NCBI RefSeq assembly: GCF_011751885.2
Contig: NZ_CP061771.1
Coordinates: forward strand, 434,001 to 498,000
DNA length: 64,000 nt
Origin: Salinibacterium sp. ZJ450
GTDB taxonomy: Bacteria > Actinomycetota > Actinomycetes > Actinomycetales > Microbacteriaceae
Direction of reading: 5' to 3'
The position numbers and the translations under genes were made by a program. Shown piece after piece: positions 61,448 through 64,000 of this stretch. Under the pieces are notes generated by a model that was not told the DNA's origin, did no database searches, and saw only the letters and a list, made by a program, of their open reading frames with translations. Numbering within the stretch: position 1 is the first letter of the stretch; each line of letters begins with the position of its first letter.

Positions 61448-64000
61448 ATGCATCCGAGAGTCACAGCGATACTGGTTGCCCGTGACGGCGCCGGCTATCT
61501 GAACCGCACAATCGAGGCTCTCGGGCGACAGACGCGGCGGCCCGACTCCGTGATCGGGGTCGACGCCGGATCGAACGACAGTTCCGGCGCCATGCTGGGC
61601 GCCGCCGGGCCCGTGCAGATCGTTCGCATCGACGGACGGCCCACCTTCGGAACCGCGATCGGCCATGCCCTGCGCGCCGCTGCCCCCGCCGAAACCGAGA
61701 ACGAGTGGTTGTGGCTGCTGGCGCACGACAACGCGCCGGAGCCGCGGGCGCTGGAACGACTGCTCGGCGCTGTGGAGATCGCCCCCACCGTCGCCGTTGC
61801 CGGCCCGAAGCTGATGCGCGCCGACGACCCGGTCGTCATCGCCGAGTACGGCGAAACCCTGACCGCCCTCGGCGCCTCGGTGGCCTACGTCACCGACGAA
61901 CTCGACCAGGCGCAGCACGACACGAAGAGCGACGTGATGGGCGTCGCCGCGAACGGCATGCTGGTGCGCCGCTCGGTCTGGGAAGCCCTCGGCGGATTTG
62001 ACCCCGGACTGCCGTCGATCGACGCGGCCCTCGACTTCTCGGTACGCGCCCGGCTCGCCGGACACCGCGTGGTCGGCGTGCCCGACGCCAGGGTGACAAG
62101 CGCCGGCGGCCCCGCCCTGTTCGGCCGCGACACCGTCACCGGCCTGGCCGAGCGTCGCATCGCCCGTGCCGCCCAGTTGCACCGTCGACTGGTCTACGCG
62201 CCCGCCGCGGCGGTGCCGGTGCACTGGCTCTCGCTCGTGCCGCTCGCCATCCTGCGCTCACTCTGGCACCTGCTGGCCAAGCACCCCGGCGCCATCCCCG
62301 GGGAATTCGCCACCGCATTCACCGCCGCGTTCGCCGGCAGCCGCGTGCTCGCCGCGCGCCGCAACCTGGCTCGCACCCGACGGTTCGGCTGGGCGGTCGT
62401 CGCGCCGCTCCGGATGCGCTGGGACCAACTCCGCGAGCATCGGGCGCACGAGCGCGCGGTAGCCGCCGCGCCCGCCGTCGAGTACCTGCCGAGGGAGCGT
62501 CCCGACTTCTTTTCCGGCGGCGGAGCCTGGATCGTACTGCTGGCCGCCGTGGCTGGCGCGATTGCGTTCTCGCGATTTGCCGGCTCGCCGGCCCTTGAGG
62601 GCGGTGGGCTGCTGCCACTCAGCGGCACCGTCACCGAGCTGTGGTCGAACGCCGCATACGGATGGCGCGACATCGGTGCCGGCTTCACCGCCGCGGCCGA
62701 CCCGTTCGCCGCGGTGCTCGCGGTGCTCGGATCGCTCGCGTTCTGGGCGCCGTCGGCCGCGCTCGTCGCGCTCTACCTGGTGGCGTTGCCGTTCGCCGCG
62801 CTCGGCGCGTGGTGGGCCGCCGCCCGGTTCTCGACGCACTCGTGGGGACCGAACGTCGCCGGCCTGCTGTGGGCCTTCGCCCCGCCGTTCCTGTCGTCGC
62901 TGACCGAGGGGCACCTCGGCGCGGTCATCGCGCACCTGCTGTTGCCGTGGCTGGTGCTCGCGGCAGTGAATGCCGCGCGCTCCTGGTCGGCCGCGGCATC
63001 CGCTGGTCTGCTGTTCGCTGCGGTCATTGGCAGTGCTCCGGTGCTGGCCCCTGCCCTGCTGCTCGCCTGGGTCGCCGGAATGATCGCCCGCCCGACCAGG
63101 GCATACCGGCTGGCGATCATCCCGATTCCCGCCATCGCGCTGTTCGCGCCGCTCGTCTTCGACCAGCTGCGGCGCGGAACCCCGTGGGCGCTGCTCGCCG
63201 AACCCGGTCTGCCGACGCTCAGCGTGCCGGCATCCGGCTGGCAACTGGCCCTCGGCGCCCCGCAGCTCGGCCTGCACGGCTGGACGGTCGTCGCTGAGTC
63301 GCTGGGCTTCGGCGACACCATCGCCGCCAGCATGCTCGTCGCCGTGCTGCTGGCCCCACTCGGCGTGCTGGCCCTGCTGGCGCTGTTCCTGCCCGGCGCG
63401 GCCAAGGCGGCACCCGCCCTGGCCGTGGCACTGCTCGGCTTCGTGACCGCGGTGTTCTGCGCCCAGATCGAGCTCAGCTTCGTCGGCGCCGACACCGCGG
63501 GGATCTGGCCGGGCGCGAGCCTGAGCCTGTACTGGCTGGGACTCACCGGGGCCGCGGTGATCGCCCTCGGCGCCCTCGGCCGGTTCACCGCCGCTCCGGC
63601 GCTGATCGTGAGCATCACCGGCATCGCCGCCGTGGTGCCGCTGCTGATTGCGCCGATGGCGGGCACCTCCGCGGTCACCGCGGGCGACGGGCGGATGCTG
63701 CCGGCCTACGTCACGGCGGAGGCCCAGACCGACCCGAGCCTCGGCACCCTCATCCTCACCCCGACGGCGGACGGCGGGTTCGCCGTCGACCTGCAGCGCG
63801 GCCTCGGCGCCACCCTCGATGCCCAGTCCACCCTTGCCGCCACAGACCCAGAGCCGAGCGCCGCCGAGCAGCAGCTCGCCGAGCTGGCCGCCAACCTGGC
63901 CGTGCCGAGCGGCTACGACCCCGCCGAGCCCCTCGCAGACATGCAGATCGCCTTCCTGGTGCTGCGCCCCGCCGACTCGGCCGCGGGAGAGCGCGCGCAC
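61448..64000 (+). CDS. Large GT2 glycosyltransferase with C-terminal membrane region, partial at the window end
   Basis: The frame from ATG 61448 stays open to the last base (851 codons, no stop), so the gene continues outside. Residues 1-260 are a GT2 domain: VTAILVARDGAGYLNRTIEA, VDAGSNDSSGAMLGA, LLAHDNAPEPRALERLL and ANGMLVRRSVWEALGGFDPG, with an arginine-rich linker near 330. From about residue 360 there are many hydrophobic segments (WIVLLAAVAGAIAFS, VIAHLLLPWLVLAAVN), followed by a soluble stretch near 760-850. I recall such large GT2/membrane proteins next to whiB in Microbacteriaceae. The 580-aa frame on the other strand here is a GC-rich shadow. Role probably in cell-wall glycan synthesis. 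Confidence 0.85.
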   Translation, partial: MHPRVTAILVARDGAGYLNRTIEALGRQTRRPDSVIGVDAGSNDSSGAMLGAAGPVQIVRIDGRPTFGTAIGHALRAAAPAETENEWLWLLAHDNAPEPRALERLLGAVEIAPTVAVAGPKLMRADDPVVIAEYGETLTALGASVAYVTDELDQAQHDTKSDVMGVAANGMLVRRSVWEALGGFDPGLPSIDAALDFSVRARLAGHRVVGVPDARVTSAGGPALFGRDTVTGLAERRIARAAQLHRRLVYAPAAAVPVHWLSLVPLAILRSLWHLLAKHPGAIPGEFATAFTAAFAGSRVLAARRNLARTRRFGWAVVAPLRMRWDQLREHRAHERAVAAAPAVEYLPRERPDFFSGGGAWIVLLAAVAGAIAFSRFAGSPALEGGGLLPLSGTVTELWSNAAYGWRDIGAGFTAAADPFAAVLAVLGSLAFWAPSAALVALYLVALPFAALGAWWAAARFSTHSWGPNVAGLLWAFAPPFLSSLTEGHLGAVIAHLLLPWLVLAAVNAARSWSAAASAGLLFAAVIGSAPVLAPALLLAWVAGMIARPTRAYRLAIIPIPAIALFAPLVFDQLRRGTPWALLAEPGLPTLSVPASGWQLALGAPQLGLHGWTVVAESLGFGDTIAASMLVAVLLAPLGVLALLALFLPGAAKAAPALAVALLGFVTAVFCAQIELSFVGADTAGIWPGASLSLYWLGLTGAAVIALGALGRFTAAPALIVSITGIAAVVPLLIAPMAGTSAVTAGDGRMLPAYVTAEAQTDPSLGTLILTPTADGGFAVDLQRGLGATLDAQSTLAATDPEPSAAEQQLAELAANLAVPSGYDPAEPLADMQIAFLVLRPADSAAGERAH

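Noticed and set aside
62258-64000. 580-aa open frame on the minus strand
   Set aside because: It is a low-complexity Arg/Gly/Glu-rich shadow of the plus-strand GT2/membrane gene, whose frame has clear GT2 motifs and hydrophobic helices.

Overview
The window looks like chromosome of a high-GC Gram-positive, most likely Actinomycetota of the order Micrococcales (a Microbacteriaceae-like genome). The support is very high GC with frequent GTG/TTG starts, a WhiB regulator, and a housekeeping gene set (acyl-CoA carboxylase beta, birA, PH-domain protein, purK, purE, LCP protein, then manA and whiB) that I recall being grouped in the same region of mycobacterial genomes. No tRNA, rRNA, CRISPR array or transposase was seen. 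No gene-free stretch exceeds 300 bases.

Layout. 0-13.7 kb is mostly core: accD5-like carboxylase, a four-gene nonulosonate operon (polysialyltransferase-like, neuA, a short neuB, DUF6716-type glycosyltransferase), a polyprenol-phosphate-mannose synthase, birA, PH protein, UDP-sugar dehydrogenase, purK, purE, LCP transferase, a lipoprotein and a phosphomannomutase-like HAD phosphatase. 13.9-56 kb is a large surface-glycan locus. It holds rmlDB/rmlCA (dTDP-rhamnose); gtrA, GT2 and GT-C genes; an operon of gmd, a gmd paralogue, GT4, GT2 and a coiled-coil FkbM methyltransferase; a secreted DUF4214 protein; a first module of a mini coiled-coil protein plus two GT-B glycosyltransferases; a scar of an ABC transporter pair; two more membrane GT-C-like proteins with a gtrB/gtrA pair; wecE/wecD-like genes for an amino-dideoxy sugar; an intact wzm/wzt exporter; nitroreductase, flippase-like and pyruvyltransferase genes; another GT-C/GT2 pair; a second mini coiled-coil plus GT-B module; two O-antigen-ligase paralogues; an SGNH acyltransferase; and a Doc-type toxin-antitoxin pair. 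56-64 kb returns to core: acyl-CoA dehydrogenase, manA, GlxA-like regulator, small membrane protein, galE, whiB and a very large GT2 membrane protein cut by the window end.

How it may work together (inference). Cytoplasmic glycosyltransferases use dTDP-L-rhamnose, a GDP-6-deoxyhexose, a dTDP-4-acetamido-dideoxyhexose and possibly UDP-uronate to build a polymer. The FkbM methyltransferase may cap it, Wzm/Wzt exports it, and side groups are added outside by Gtr-like sets (GtrA flippase, polyprenyl-phosphate-sugar synthase, GT-C transferase), pyruvylation and O-acylation. The LCP protein could attach it to peptidoglycan. The most unusual features are the twice-occurring mini coiled-coil protein with an SW(K/R)xTxPLR tail translationally coupled to paralogous GT-B enzymes, the same tail on the FkbM methyltransferase, and the decayed second wzm/wzt copy.
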